From QNYZ01 sp964577615 (GTDB lineage: Bacteria; Desulfobacterota; Desulfobacteria; Desulfobacterales; QNYZ01), in NCBI GenBank assembly GCA_964577615.1, contig CAZNZW010000008.1, forward strand, positions 6,846 to 70,845: DNA of 64,000 bases. Direction: 5' to 3'. The notes below the pieces were generated by a model that saw only the letters and a program-made list of their open reading frames with translations, searched no databases and was not told the origin of the DNA. A program made the translations under genes and the position numbers. The first letter of the stretch is position 1. Each line of letters starts with the position of its first letter. Below, in pieces: positions 42,969 through 51,788 of the stretch.

Positions 42969-43946
42969 CTACCGATAAAGATAACATCGCACCCAATGCC
43001 CGTCGCCGATCTGGGTCAGGGGGGGAGGCGCCAGGCCGCATCCGGCCATGGCATAGGGACACCGGTTCTGGAAACGGCAGCCGTCCGGCAGGTCGTACAG
43101 GCTCGGCACCATCCCCCGGATGGTGCTGAGCCGGGTCTTGGGCACATTTTCCATCCGGGGAATCGAGGCCAGCAGCCCCAGGGTATACGGGTGCCGGGGG
43201 TGGGCGAACAGCTCCCGGACCGGTGCCTTTTCGGCCACGGTCCCCGCATACATGACCAGCACATCGTCGCAGATTTCGGCGATCACCCCCAGGGCATGGG
43301 TAATAAAAATCAGCGCCATACCCGTCTGGCGCTGCAATTGTGTCATCAGGTCGAGGATCTGCGCCTGGATCGTGACATCCAGGGCCGTGGTCGGTTCATC
43401 GGCGATCAGAACCTCCGGCCGCCCGGCCAGCGCCATGGCGATCATCACCCGCTGGCGCATGCCGCCGGACAGCTGATGCGGGTAGGCATTCATCCGCCGC
43501 CGGGCTTCGGGGATCCCCACTTCCCTCAGCAGGGCAACCGATCTGTCCTGGATTTCATTCGTACTCATATCCGGAAAATGGAGCTCAAACACCTCACCCA
43601 GCTGCCGGTGGATCCGGTGGACCGGATTGAGCGCCGTCATCGGCTCCTGGAAAATCATGGCAATGCTGTAGCCCCGGATCTCGTGCATCCGGTCCGCCGG
43701 CAGGGTGGCAATATCCTCATCCTGAAAAAGAATCCGGCCGCTTTCGATACGGCCGTGGGGCCTGGGCAGCAACCGCATGATCGACAGGGCCGTCACACTT
43801 TTACCGCAGCCCGATTCGCCCACGATCCCCAGGGTTTTCCCGGCCGTGACATCAAAGCTGACATCCTCCACGGCACGGATAAGGCCCTGTTCGGTGTCAA
43901 AAGCAGTCACCAGGTTCTTAACCTGCAGAATAGGGGGTTCGTTCAC
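42969..43946 (-). CDS. Peptide ABC transporter ATPase, OppD/DppD type
   Basis: ATPase of 325 residues. Walker A GESGCGKSVTALS, signature LSGGMRQRVMIAMAL, Walker B EVLIADEPTTALDVT, and the Opp C-terminal cysteine region CRFQNRCPYAMAGCG. It pairs with the OppF-type protein to drive peptide uptake through the YejB/YejE-like permeases. The gene follows the substrate-binding protein gene with a 39-nt gap. Confidence 0.92.
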   Translation of the reverse strand: MNEPPILQVKNLVTAFDTEQGLIRAVEDVSFDVTAGKTLGIVGESGCGKSVTALSIMRLLPRPHGRIESGRILFQDEDIATLPADRMHEIRGYSIAMIFQEPMTALNPVHRIHRQLGEVFELHFPDMSTNEIQDRSVALLREVGIPEARRRMNAYPHQLSGGMRQRVMIAMALAGRPEVLIADEPTTALDVTIQAQILDLMTQLQRQTGMALIFITHALGVIAEICDDVLVMYAGTVAEKAPVRELFAHPRHPYTLGLLASIPRMENVPKTRLSTIRGMVPSLYDLPDGCRFQNRCPYAMAGCGLAPPPLTQIGDGHWVRCYLYR

Positions 43947-43985
43947 TCGTCATCCTCTGTCCGGCTGGCCGTTGCCAGACGACGG

Positions 43986-45899
43986 TCATTGTTTTTTAAA
44001 GGTTTCATCAACAGTGGTCTGCGGGGGAAACGTTTTTTTCTTTTTCCGGGCCTTCTTCGTTTCGTCGTGCCGGGTCTTGTCATACCAGAAAAGGCCGCCG
44101 GTCATGCTGTCAAACGGGCTGAACGCGCTGCCCGAATGCCGGGTGGCCGCCGGTGACGGCAGCCGCCACCAGCGCCAGAAAGCCTGCCGGAAATAAGGCC
44201 GCATCGTTTCCGGCACAAAGGCGCCGATGGCATGAATTTTCTCCTGAATGGCCAGGGACAGACGCACCCGCTCGGTCGTTTCCAGGGCGTTTCGATACGC
44301 GTCAATCATCCGGTCCAGTTCCGGATCGTCGGTGTTGGTGACGTTATTGGTCTGGGGTTTATGCGCATTGTCCGAATGCCAGGTCTGCCAGTAGGACGGC
44401 CGCAGTCCCGTGCCAAAACCCATGATAATCACTTCATGCCGGTTCTCGCTGATCTTCTTGAACCAGGCGCTTGGATCGAGTTTTTCGAGCGTCAGTTCAA
44501 CGCCGGCCCGTTTGGCCTCTTCCTTGAGCACCACCAGTTTGGCCGTGTGCCGTTCCGCGCCGTAAGTGACCTTCACGGAAAACCGCCGGCCGTTCCTGGC
44601 CCAGATCCCGTCCGCCCCCCGCTGCCAGCCGGCGGCGGTCATATAATGGTCCACTTTTTCAAGGTCAAATCGCCGGGCCCGGATCCGGTCATTGGAGTAG
44701 GGGCCGTACCCCACATAGGCCTGCTCGAGCCGGAAAACATCGTTGCGCAATACCTCCCGGATCACCTTACCGATGTTCATGGCATGGGCAAAGGCATACC
44801 GCACGTTCTGGTCCTTGAATATTTCCTTGTCCAAATTGAGCCAGAGTCCAAAAGGCGACCGGGGCGTATCGTTATAGAACCACAGGCGCTGGACATATCC
44901 TTTGTCGACCACCGGTGTCCGGCTTTTCACGTGCCAGTATTTGGGCTGGTCCATATCAAAAACGTCGATCCGGGCCTTCTTGAAATACTCCCATTCCATG
45001 TTGTCGTTGCGCACAACCGTGTAAATCACCCGGTTGACGTTGAACCGGTTTTTAAAATATTTCAGATCCCGGGCCCACCAGTCTTTCTTGCGCTTGAATT
45101 TGACAAACTTTCCTTTTTTAAACGCTGAAATCTGATACGGGCCGGTGTTGGGAACAATTTTCCAGTTGTACCGCCGGACAAAATCATCGCCCAGTTCGCC
45201 GTAGTAGTGCCGCGGCGTGGGCGACAGCGACAGTTTCAGGTGGAGGTCCGGCGCGGCCTTTGTGCCGACAACGGCCAGCGTGTAATCGTCGTAGACGATC
45301 ACCTTGTCGATCTCCCGGGTAAAATAATCGTTGTACCAGGGCGCGACGATCTTTTTGGAGCGCATGAACACCAGCGTGTAGGCAAAATCATGGGCTGTCA
45401 CCGGTGTACCGTCCGACCAGCGGGCTTTCCGGTTGAGCTTGAAATACATGGTCTTCCTGTCTTTTCCAAAGGCCCAGTGCGTGGCCAGCTCGGGGATAAT
45501 GCGCATCGTATTGGGATGCAGCCCGATCAGGCTCAGGTTGTTGCCCAGAATCGCCCCCCGGAAAACCGCGTTGGAATCCGGTCCGACGGTCCGAAACGTC
45601 AGGGGAAAACTGCGTATGGCCAGATGGAGGGTGCCGCCTTTTTCGGCCCCGGGATCAGCAAAGACCGGGTCCGTGTCATTGGTCAGCCATTTCAGGCCGG
45701 CCGGGGGCGGCGTGGGCGATATCCCGGCCCGGAAAATCTTCTTTTCCCCGGCGGCTCCGGCGCTGTCGCCATCGGTCCGGCCACCGTCGCTGCAGGCGCC
45801 ACAGATAACCAGGGCCGCGAGGAGCCATATTGCCGGGCGCCACCTGCCTTGCCCTGCCGGCCGTGGAACCGGGGAGCCGCTGCTGCCGCGTTTCTGCAT
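43986..45899 (-). CDS. Peptide ABC transporter substrate-binding protein, family 5 (YejA-like)
   Basis: Extracellular binding protein of 637 residues. The N-terminal hydrophobic segment ends in VICGACSDGG, an imperfect lipobox, so a lipoprotein is likely. The mature protein has the SBP5 pattern: FRTVGPDSNAVFRG, LATHWAFGKDRKTMYFKL then ARWSDGTPVTAHDFAYTL (split here), WWARDLKYFKNRFNVN, and NMEWEYFKKARIDVFDM, all characteristic of YejA-type proteins for larger peptides. Placed after the two permease genes rather than first as in E. coli yej. Confidence 0.9.
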   Translation of the reverse strand: MQKRGSSGSPVPRPAGQGRWRPAIWLLAALVICGACSDGGRTDGDSAGAAGEKKIFRAGISPTPPPAGLKWLTNDTDPVFADPGAEKGGTLHLAIRSFPLTFRTVGPDSNAVFRGAILGNNLSLIGLHPNTMRIIPELATHWAFGKDRKTMYFKLNRKARWSDGTPVTAHDFAYTLVFMRSKKIVAPWYNDYFTREIDKVIVYDDYTLAVVGTKAAPDLHLKLSLSPTPRHYYGELGDDFVRRYNWKIVPNTGPYQISAFKKGKFVKFKRKKDWWARDLKYFKNRFNVNRVIYTVVRNDNMEWEYFKKARIDVFDMDQPKYWHVKSRTPVVDKGYVQRLWFYNDTPRSPFGLWLNLDKEIFKDQNVRYAFAHAMNIGKVIREVLRNDVFRLEQAYVGYGPYSNDRIRARRFDLEKVDHYMTAAGWQRGADGIWARNGRRFSVKVTYGAERHTAKLVVLKEEAKRAGVELTLEKLDPSAWFKKISENRHEVIIMGFGTGLRPSYWQTWHSDNAHKPQTNNVTNTDDPELDRMIDAYRNALETTERVRLSLAIQEKIHAIGAFVPETMRPYFRQAFWRWWRLPSPAATRHSGSAFSPFDSMTGGLFWYDKTRHDETKKARKKKKTFPPQTTVDETFKKQ

Positions 45900-45932
45900 C
45901 TTACCTTTCTCCCTGCCGCTTTGCGTTCATGC

Positions 45933-46976
45933 CTATTCGTACGTCGTGTGCTGTCTGGGATCAAACGCCTCCCGGACGGCTTCACCAATAAAAGTGACGA
46001 TCATCAGCGTGACAATCATGGCGCCGATGACCGACCCGGAAATCCACCAGGCGTCGAGGTTGTTCCACCCTTCCTGAATCAGTTCACCCCAGCTCGGCGT
46101 CGGTGGCGGCAATCCGAAACCGAGGTAGTCCAGCGACGTCAGGGCAACAATGCCGCCGGAAACGGAGAACGGGGCAAAAGTCACGATGATGGCAATCGTA
46201 TTGGGGATGATATGCTTGAAGATAATGCGCCGGTTGGATGCCCCCAGGGCCCGGGCGGCCAGAACATATTCCCGGGAGCGTTCCTTGTAGGTCACGGTAC
46301 GCATCGTCCAGGTAATCCCCATCCAGCCGAAAACCGCCATGATGAGCACGAGCATCATGAAGCTGGGCACCACGATGGAAGAAATGATGATGATAACGTA
46401 TAAAAACGGTACATTGGACCAGATCTCGATAATCCGTTGAAAGATCAGGTCGAAAAAACCGCCCCAGTATCCCATGGCGCTGCCGATGGAGACCCCGATG
46501 GCGTAATTGGTGACGAGCAGCAGCAGCGAAAAAAAGATGGCAATCCGGAAGCCGTAGATGAGCCGCGCCAGAATATCCCGCCCCACGGCGTCGGTGCCGA
46601 GATAGTGCTGCTCGGCCCATGAGGGGGGAAAGGGCGGATAGGCATCCTTCTTCAGGTCGGTTTCCAGGGGGCTGTACGGCACGGGCGGCAGCAGCGCCCA
46701 GTTGCCGCTGTTTTCCTTTTTAAACCGGGCGGCCAGCGCCCGGTAGTTGGTTTCGTAGTCATAGCCCAGATCGAACATTGTGCCGGGCATCATGGCGCGG
46801 TAAGTGGGGAAAAAATATTGCCCGTCGTAATGAACGATAAGGGCCCGGTTGTTGACGATCAGCTCGGCAAAGAGCGAGACGGTCAGCATCAGGGCAAAGA
46901 TCAGAAACGAATAATAACCCCGTTTGATGGATCTGAATCGCCGAATTTTACGGATTGTCAGCGGGTTGAGTGTCAT
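45933..46976 (-). CDS. yejE: Peptide ABC transporter permease YejE-like
   Basis: Membrane permease of 347 residues. N-terminal cytoplasmic stretch TIRKIRRFRSIKRGYYSFL, a large periplasmic loop with HYLGTDAVGRDILARLIYG, and the EAA motif RALGASNRRIIFKHIIPN. GFGLPPPTPSWGELIQEG is a typical OppC/YejE signature. It follows yejB by 58 nt and forms the heterodimeric channel with it. Confidence 0.92.
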   Translation of the reverse strand: MTLNPLTIRKIRRFRSIKRGYYSFLIFALMLTVSLFAELIVNNRALIVHYDGQYFFPTYRAMMPGTMFDLGYDYETNYRALAARFKKENSGNWALLPPVPYSPLETDLKKDAYPPFPPSWAEQHYLGTDAVGRDILARLIYGFRIAIFFSLLLLVTNYAIGVSIGSAMGYWGGFFDLIFQRIIEIWSNVPFLYVIIIISSIVVPSFMMLVLIMAVFGWMGITWTMRTVTYKERSREYVLAARALGASNRRIIFKHIIPNTIAIIVTFAPFSVSGGIVALTSLDYLGFGLPPPTPSWGELIQEGWNNLDAWWISGSVIGAMIVTLMIVTFIGEAVREAFDPRQHTTYE

Positions 46977-47034
46977 GGGCGCTGTCAGCCGATCTCCCTG
47001 CCGATCCCGGACACAGAGGGTCCGGATGCCGGTA

Positions 47035-48048
47035 TCATTCGAATTTCACCCGCGGGTCCACCAGGGCCACGCAGATATCCGATAAAATATTGCCAATCAT
47101 AAAGAGCAGCGACGAAATCACCAGAATCCCCATGACCACGGGATAATCCCGTTCCACCACCGATTCGTATCCCAGCAGTCCCATGCCGTCGATATTGAAA
47201 ACGGTCTCGATGAGAAACGAGCCCATCAGGATGACGGAGACGTTGTTCCCGAAGCTGGTGGCAATGGGGATGAGACTGTTTTGCAGGGCATGCCGGAATA
47301 TCGCTTTTTTAAAGGGCAGCCCCTTGGCGATGGCCGTGCGCACGTAGTCGGCCGCCAGGTTGTCCATGAGGCTGTTTTTCATCAGGAACGTCATCACGGT
47401 GAACGACCCGGCCACATAGGCGGTCAGCGGCAGGGCGGTATGCCAGGCAATGTCGATCAGCTTTCCCAGGGCAGTAAAGTCCTCGAAATCATCGCTGACC
47501 AGCCCGCCCAGCGGAAAAATCTCCCAGTGCGAGGCCAGAACGACCAGGGCCAGAACCCCCACCACCCATCCGGGAATCGCATAGCCGATAAAGACCACCA
47601 CCGACGACACATTGTCAAAGGGGGTTTTGTGCTTGATTGCCTTGAGAATGCCCAGCGGGATACAGATACCGTACGTTAAAACCAACGACAGCATACCAAA
47701 ATAAAGAGAGATCGGGATCCGCGCACGGATCATTTCCCAGACCGGATCGTAATAGCGGGTCGACGTGCCCAGGTCGCCGGTCAACACCTTGCCCAGCCAT
47801 AAAAAATAGCTGGTCAGTATGGGTTTATCAAATCCATAGTATTTTTTCAGCTCCCCGATCTGCTCTTCGGACAGCGGCTGCGTCTGCTCTGCCGTGCCGC
47901 CGCCGATTCCCGACATCTGCCGGGACTGGGCAATGATCCGCTCGATGGGCCCGCCCGGCACAAACCGGGTGATGATGAATACCATCACGGTGATGCCGAT
48001 AAAGGTCGGGATAATCAGAAGTAATCGGCGGATAAAATAGGCGATCAT
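47035..48048 (-). CDS. yejB: Peptide ABC transporter permease YejB-like
   Basis: Membrane permease of 337 residues. It starts MIAYFIRRLLLIIPTFIGIT and contains FVPGGPIERIIAQ, LTGDLGTSTRYYDPVW and the EAA loop AIAKGLPFKKAIFRHALQN. ATG 48048 is chosen because the family N-terminus begins there; a longer frame upstream encodes unconserved sequence through the promoter region. First gene of the importer operon, with promoter and two inverted repeats upstream. Confidence 0.92.
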   Translation of the reverse strand: MIAYFIRRLLLIIPTFIGITVMVFIITRFVPGGPIERIIAQSRQMSGIGGGTAEQTQPLSEEQIGELKKYYGFDKPILTSYFLWLGKVLTGDLGTSTRYYDPVWEMIRARIPISLYFGMLSLVLTYGICIPLGILKAIKHKTPFDNVSSVVVFIGYAIPGWVVGVLALVVLASHWEIFPLGGLVSDDFEDFTALGKLIDIAWHTALPLTAYVAGSFTVMTFLMKNSLMDNLAADYVRTAIAKGLPFKKAIFRHALQNSLIPIATSFGNNVSVILMGSFLIETVFNIDGMGLLGYESVVERDYPVVMGILVISSLLFMIGNILSDICVALVDPRVKFE

Positions 48049-48050
48049 GA

Positions 48051-48065
48051 CAGAAACCGTTTCTG
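48051..48065. promoter_or_regulatory. Inverted repeat immediately upstream of yejB start
   Basis: CAGAAAC and GTTTCTG form 7-bp arms around one base, ending 3 nt from the start codon on the minus strand. No Shine-Dalgarno is obvious here, so the repeat lies where a ribosome would bind. It may be an operator within the leader or an mRNA hairpin that hides the start. Confidence 0.4.
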
Positions 48066-48133
48066 AAAGTATCGACCGGCCCTCGCAGGTATCCGGATTG
48101 GCCGAAAAGACGCCGGTCGGGAAAAGAGCATTT

Positions 48134-48162
48134 CTTATACGCCAGCCAGGTATAAATATCAA
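48134..48162 (-). promoter_or_regulatory. Sigma-70-like promoter of the yejB operon
   Basis: On the minus strand TTGATA (48162-48157) and TATAAG (48139-48134) are 17 nt apart, each matching five of six consensus bases. It is about 85 nt upstream of the yejB start, the best promoter match in this window. Confidence 0.6.
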
Positions 48163-48180
48163 GGCAGACGCGTACCGTTA

Positions 48181-48196
48181 TTGCCTTGACAGGCAA
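48181..48196. promoter_or_regulatory. Inverted repeat upstream of the yejB promoter
   Basis: TTGCCT and AGGCAA form 6-bp arms around 4 nt, 18 bp upstream of the -35 box, a common location for an activator site. No known regulator matches it in my memory. Confidence 0.35.
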
Positions 48197-48355
48197 CGCC
48201 CGCGCTTCTCCCTGCCAGATTCATATTCCCCCATCCGGCCGGCGGCCGGAAGACGGCACGGAAAAGACGAATGGATGTTGTCCGGGCAATCACAGGGATG
48301 GCACGGTATCCGCCCGCCCGTTCGGCTGATCTGGGAACAGGCAGCGGCCGGACAA

Positions 48356-48394
48356 TAAAAAAGGGGAAAGCCGCGTCTGCCGCCCTCCCCTTTC
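48356..48394 (-). terminator. Rho-independent terminator of rplM-rpsI
   Basis: On the minus strand AAAGGGGA pairs with TCCCCTTT around a GC-rich inner part (GCCGC/GCGGC can pair further), and the second arm runs into a T-rich tract (CTTTTTTATT). It begins 28 nt after the rpsI stop. Stem plus T-run is the classical pattern. Confidence 0.75.
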
Positions 48395-48421
48395 ACAATC
48401 AATCTGAATAAATTGTCAATA

Positions 48422-48817
48422 TTAACGTTTCGAGAACTGGAACCGCTTGCGCGCGCCGGGCTGACCGTATTTTTTCCGCTCTTTCTGGCGGGGATCCCGT
48501 TTAACAAAGCCGGCTTTTTTCAGGGGGGTCCGCAGATCCGGATCGATGAGAACCAGGGCCTTGGTGATGCCATGTCGAATGGCGCCCGCCTGACCCGAAA
48601 TCCCGCCACCAATCACTTTGACTCGGATATCATAAGATTGCGCGTTATTGGTTAAATGCAGCGGTTGGAGCAACGCCGCCTTGGCCGTTTCCATGGGAAA
48701 ATATTCTTCCAGCGTACGGTTGTTAATGCTGATATTTCCCGTTCCCGGCGTCATCCATGTTCTGGCGATGGCCGTTTTCCGTTTCCCGGTTGCGTAGTAG
48801 ACATTTTCCTGTACCAT
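48422..48817 (-). CDS. rpsI: 30S ribosomal protein S9
   Basis: Ribosomal protein of 131 residues with the S9 hallmarks: YYATGKRKTAIARTWM at the start, GGGISGQAGAIRHGITKAL in the middle, and the basic tail ERKKYGQPGARKRFQFSKR reaching toward the P-site. ATG 48817 with AAGGGA upstream is preferred over a longer frame. It is co-transcribed after rplM, the universal order. Confidence 0.97.
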   Translation of the reverse strand: MVQENVYYATGKRKTAIARTWMTPGTGNISINNRTLEEYFPMETAKAALLQPLHLTNNAQSYDIRVKVIGGGISGQAGAIRHGITKALVLIDPDLRTPLKKAGFVKRDPRQKERKKYGQPGARKRFQFSKR

Positions 48818-48888
48818 GAACTGTTTCCCTTTTGCTTGTAAAATAGACGGAATCACCGGCAAATCAGGCGATGATCCCTCCCGCTGTT

Positions 48889-49323
48889 CTAAACGGCCAG
48901 TTCTTCCAGCTGCTGGGCCTTGTGAGGATGATCTTCGCCCTTGTACACCTTCAGCCGTTTAAATATCTGGCGCCCCAGTTTATTTTTGGGCAGCATTCCC
49001 CTCACGGCAAACCGGACCAGATCTTCGGGCTGTTTTTCCATCAATTTCTCGGCCGTGATCGTCTTCAGGCTGCCGATATACCCGCTGTGGCGGTAGTATT
49101 TTTTCTGTTTCATTTTACGGCCGGTCAGAACAATCTTGTCGGCGTTAATCACCACCACCCCGTCACCCATATTTGCGTGCGGCGTAAAAAGCGGGGTATG
49201 CTTGCCGCGCAGACGTGCGGCCACCGTAGTGGCCAGCCGCCCCAGGACCTGGCCGCTGGCATCTACAATCACCCATTTTCCCGGATTATCGCTGCTTTTG
49301 GCGCTGTACGTATATTTTTTCAC
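48889..49323 (-). CDS. rplM: 50S ribosomal protein L13
   Basis: Ribosomal protein of 144 residues: KWVIVDASGQVLGRLAT, the signature VRGMLPKNKLGRQIFKRLKVY and YRHSGYIGSLK. First gene of the rplM-rpsI operon, 71 nt before rpsI, with a clear promoter at 49361-49389. Confidence 0.97.
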   Translation of the reverse strand: MKKYTYSAKSSDNPGKWVIVDASGQVLGRLATTVAARLRGKHTPLFTPHANMGDGVVVINADKIVLTGRKMKQKKYYRHSGYIGSLKTITAEKLMEKQPEDLVRFAVRGMLPKNKLGRQIFKRLKVYKGEDHPHKAQQLEELAV

Positions 49324-49360
49324 TGCGTGCCTCTTAGTTCTGTTTTATTAAAAAAGAATA

Positions 49361-49389
49361 TATGTAATAAGCATCCTGGATGTTGTCAA
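49361..49389 (-). promoter_or_regulatory. Promoter of rplM-rpsI
   Basis: On the minus strand a consensus TTGACA (49389-49384) is followed after 17 nt by TACATA (49366-49361). It lies 38-66 nt upstream of the rplM start. The -35 is perfect and the -10 weak, so growth-rate control could act here. Confidence 0.55.
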
Positions 49390-49507
49390 GAATAATTTAA
49401 CCCCAGGATAAATTTACGCGGCTGTTTAAGAATCATAAATTGAACTTACCCATCGAATCCGTTATATTGATTTTTATCTTTTTTACCTTTGGATGCAAGG
49501 AGTTTTT

Positions 49508-50131
49508 ATGTCCCTTGAACAGGAAGCCAAATTCATTTTAACCGATCCCGGCGCATGCCGGGACACGATCATTTCCCTGGGCGGCGTTTCCCGGGGCCGG
49601 GTGTTTGAAACCAACATCTGCTATGATGACAGAAAGCGCCGGCTGGCCGCCAGCCAATCGATTCTGCGTCTGCGCCGGGACAAGATCGTCCGGCTGACGT
49701 TTAAATCTCCCCTGGCCGGCGAACCGGATACCCAGGTCAAAACCATGCGCGAGCTCGAAACCACGGTGACCGATTTTGACACCATGGATCAGATCCTGAC
49801 GGCCATCGGGTTTGCACCGGCCCAGATTTACGAAAAATGGCGGGAAACCTTCACCCTTGACGGTGCCGAGCTCTGTCTGGATACCATGCCTTTTGGCAAT
49901 TTTCTTGAAATCGAAAGTTCGCCGGCGCAGGTCAAATCCCTGTCCGCGGCCCTGGGATTCCGCTGGGAAAAACGGGTGCTGGCCAATTATCTGGCCATCT
50001 TCGCCCTGATCCGGAAAAAGGAAGGCTTTGACTTTACCGACATCACCTTTGCCCACTTTAAACCCCTTGCCATCGATCTGGAACAATACGCACCGCTGCT
50101 TGAGGCCGGCTCATGCGACCCGCCGGATTAA
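49508..50131 (+). CDS. CYTH-domain protein (class IV adenylate cyclase / triphosphatase superfamily)
   Basis: Protein of 207 residues. The ExExK signature that binds triphosphate through metal is at E4, E6 and K8 (MSLEQEAKF), followed by ILRLRRDKIVRLTFKSP, RELETTV and KWRETFTLDGAELCLDTM, all CYTH-like basic and acidic strands. The substrate could be thiamine triphosphate, inorganic triphosphate or ATP for cAMP. AAGGAG lies 7 nt before ATG 49508. The end overlaps the next gene by 19 nt. Confidence 0.85.
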   Translation: MSLEQEAKFILTDPGACRDTIISLGGVSRGRVFETNICYDDRKRRLAASQSILRLRRDKIVRLTFKSPLAGEPDTQVKTMRELETTVTDFDTMDQILTAIGFAPAQIYEKWRETFTLDGAELCLDTMPFGNFLEIESSPAQVKSLSAALGFRWEKRVLANYLAIFALIRKKEGFDFTDITFAHFKPLAIDLEQYAPLLEAGSCDPPD

Positions 50132-50877
50132 CGGTTTTTTCACTGAATATCCGGTTTGGCCGGGCCGACGACGGCCCCAACGGCTGGACGCATCGCAGAC
50201 ACTTTTTCCCCCGTCTGCTGGCCAGATACCCGGCCGACTTTTACGCCTTTCAGGAGGTCAACGATTTCCAGGCCGATGACCTGAAGGCCATGCTCCCCGC
50301 GTACCGCTGCATCGGCCAGCGGCTGCCGGCCCCCGATTACTGGCAGAGCAATATCATTTTTTACCGCCGCACCTGGCAATGTGCCGGCCAATATCATTAT
50401 TACTTAAGCCAGACCCCGGAAATTCCAAGTAAATTCAATGGCAGCAAATGGCCGCGCCAGTGTACCATGGGCGTATTCCAGCGGGCCGGCCGGCGGGTCC
50501 TCTGTGTCAATACACATTTTGATTTTACCGAAAAGGTCCGAAAAAAAAGCGCCCGGCTCATCCTCTCCCGGCTGCCCCCGCTCACTGACGCTGAACCTGC
50601 CATTGTCACGGGAGATTTCAATGCCTCTCCGGGCAGCCCCTGTTATCGGATTTTTACCGGAAACAGGGGTAAAGGACGGTTTGAGAACATATTCCAGCCG
50701 CCGTTTTCAGCCACTCACCACGGGTTTACCGGCAACACCGACGGGGATGCCATTGACTGGATACTGTATCGCGGTCCCGTAAGCCCCATTGAAAGCGAGA
50801 TACTTCGCGACACTTTTAACCACCGTTACCCTTCCGACCATTTCCCCCTGCGGGTTCGTTTTCAATGGACGGTTTAA
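50113..50877 (+). CDS. Endonuclease/exonuclease/phosphatase-family protein
   Basis: EEP-fold phosphoesterase of 254 residues. Metal and catalytic motifs are visible: FSLNIRFG, YAFQEVNDF (metal Glu), CVNTHFDF, VTGDFNASPGSPCY and YPSDHFPLRVRF at the C-terminus. No signal peptide, so cytoplasmic. Substrate unknown: DNA, phosphoinositide-like or sugar phosphates are all used by the family. Overlap with the CYTH gene suggests co-translation. Confidence 0.85.
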   Translation: MRPAGLTVFSLNIRFGRADDGPNGWTHRRHFFPRLLARYPADFYAFQEVNDFQADDLKAMLPAYRCIGQRLPAPDYWQSNIIFYRRTWQCAGQYHYYLSQTPEIPSKFNGSKWPRQCTMGVFQRAGRRVLCVNTHFDFTEKVRKKSARLILSRLPPLTDAEPAIVTGDFNASPGSPCYRIFTGNRGKGRFENIFQPPFSATHHGFTGNTDGDAIDWILYRGPVSPIESEILRDTFNHRYPSDHFPLRVRFQWTV

Positions 50878-50890
50878 CGCATGAAATGGA

Positions 50891-51697
50891 TCATGATTTG
50901 ACGGACACACGGACGGCGCTTCCCTTGCCGATGCCGAGACGAGAGGCGGCATTGCCTTGATTCAGGGCAATTTCAAGAAACCGGCGGCTGCCGATATAGG
51001 CGGACAGGCTGCCCGGTGGCCGGTCCTGATAGGTCACCGCCAGTCCGTCGATACGATGGTTTCCCAGGGCAATGACGATCGAAGGGTCTGGCTGCCCATG
51101 GCGCAGGGATTCGATCTGGTCCGCATCGATATCGGATATCAGGTTCCCGAAGCGGTCCACATCAATAATCCGTCCGGTGATCACTTCTTTATTCAACAAC
51201 CGGGGCGGAGAATAATCAAGCGCCACCATGTCGGCGGGGGCCATGGGTGAGCCGAGCTGATCCGGGGGAACACCATTGGTAATATGCGCGGCCACCGGTG
51301 CGAAGACATCCCGGCCGTGAAATGTATTGCTGACCGGATGACGAAACAGATCCGGATTATCAACGGCCACCAGCCACCGCATCTCTTCTTCGCGCCGGAC
51401 AAGATCGAAAACACCGTTATCCGGTCCGAGAAAGATATGACCCGATGCTTCAAAGGCCACCACCGCCCGGCCGGTACCGACACCGGGATCAACCACCACC
51501 ACATGTACCGTAGCATCCGGGAAATATCTAAAGGAAGACCGGATCGAAAAGGCGGCCTGGACCCGATCCTGGGGATCAATCTGGTGGGTGATATCGACCA
51601 CCACCGCCTGGGGGGCAATGCCGAGAATGACCCCCTTCATGACCCCCGCGTATCCGTCTTTGTCTCCGAAATCAGTGGTGAGCGTGATAATCCGCAT
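50891..51697 (-). CDS. SAM hydroxide adenosyltransferase (DUF62 family)
   Basis: Protein of 268 residues. Starts RIITLTTDFGDKDGYAGVMK, then VVDITHQIDPQDRVQAAF, VVDPGVGTGRAVVAFE, FLGPDNGVFDLV and GNLISDID, the full DUF62 pattern. Family members split S-adenosylmethionine into adenosine and methionine using an activated hydroxide; some relatives are halogenases. Halogenase-specific features are not evident. Convergent with the EEP gene 14 nt away. Confidence 0.88.
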   Translation of the reverse strand: MRIITLTTDFGDKDGYAGVMKGVILGIAPQAVVVDITHQIDPQDRVQAAFSIRSSFRYFPDATVHVVVVDPGVGTGRAVVAFEASGHIFLGPDNGVFDLVRREEEMRWLVAVDNPDLFRHPVSNTFHGRDVFAPVAAHITNGVPPDQLGSPMAPADMVALDYSPPRLLNKEVITGRIIDVDRFGNLISDIDADQIESLRHGQPDPSIVIALGNHRIDGLAVTYQDRPPGSLSAYIGSRRFLEIALNQGNAASRLGIGKGSAVRVSVKS

Positions 51698-51788
51698 CGG
51701 TTTCAATCGGCCGGGAGAACATAGCATGATAATGGCTTCATGGCTTCAGGTACCTGGCCGCTGGCAATCTGCCTGACTGGCCGGCTTT

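Larger units (their letters stand above)
48049..48421. other. Intergenic region between yejB and rpsI
   Basis: These 373 nt hold, from right to left, the terminator of rplM-rpsI, an inverted repeat, the yejB promoter and a 15-bp inverted repeat just before the yejB start. Each is listed separately. No gene is seen. Confidence 0.65.
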
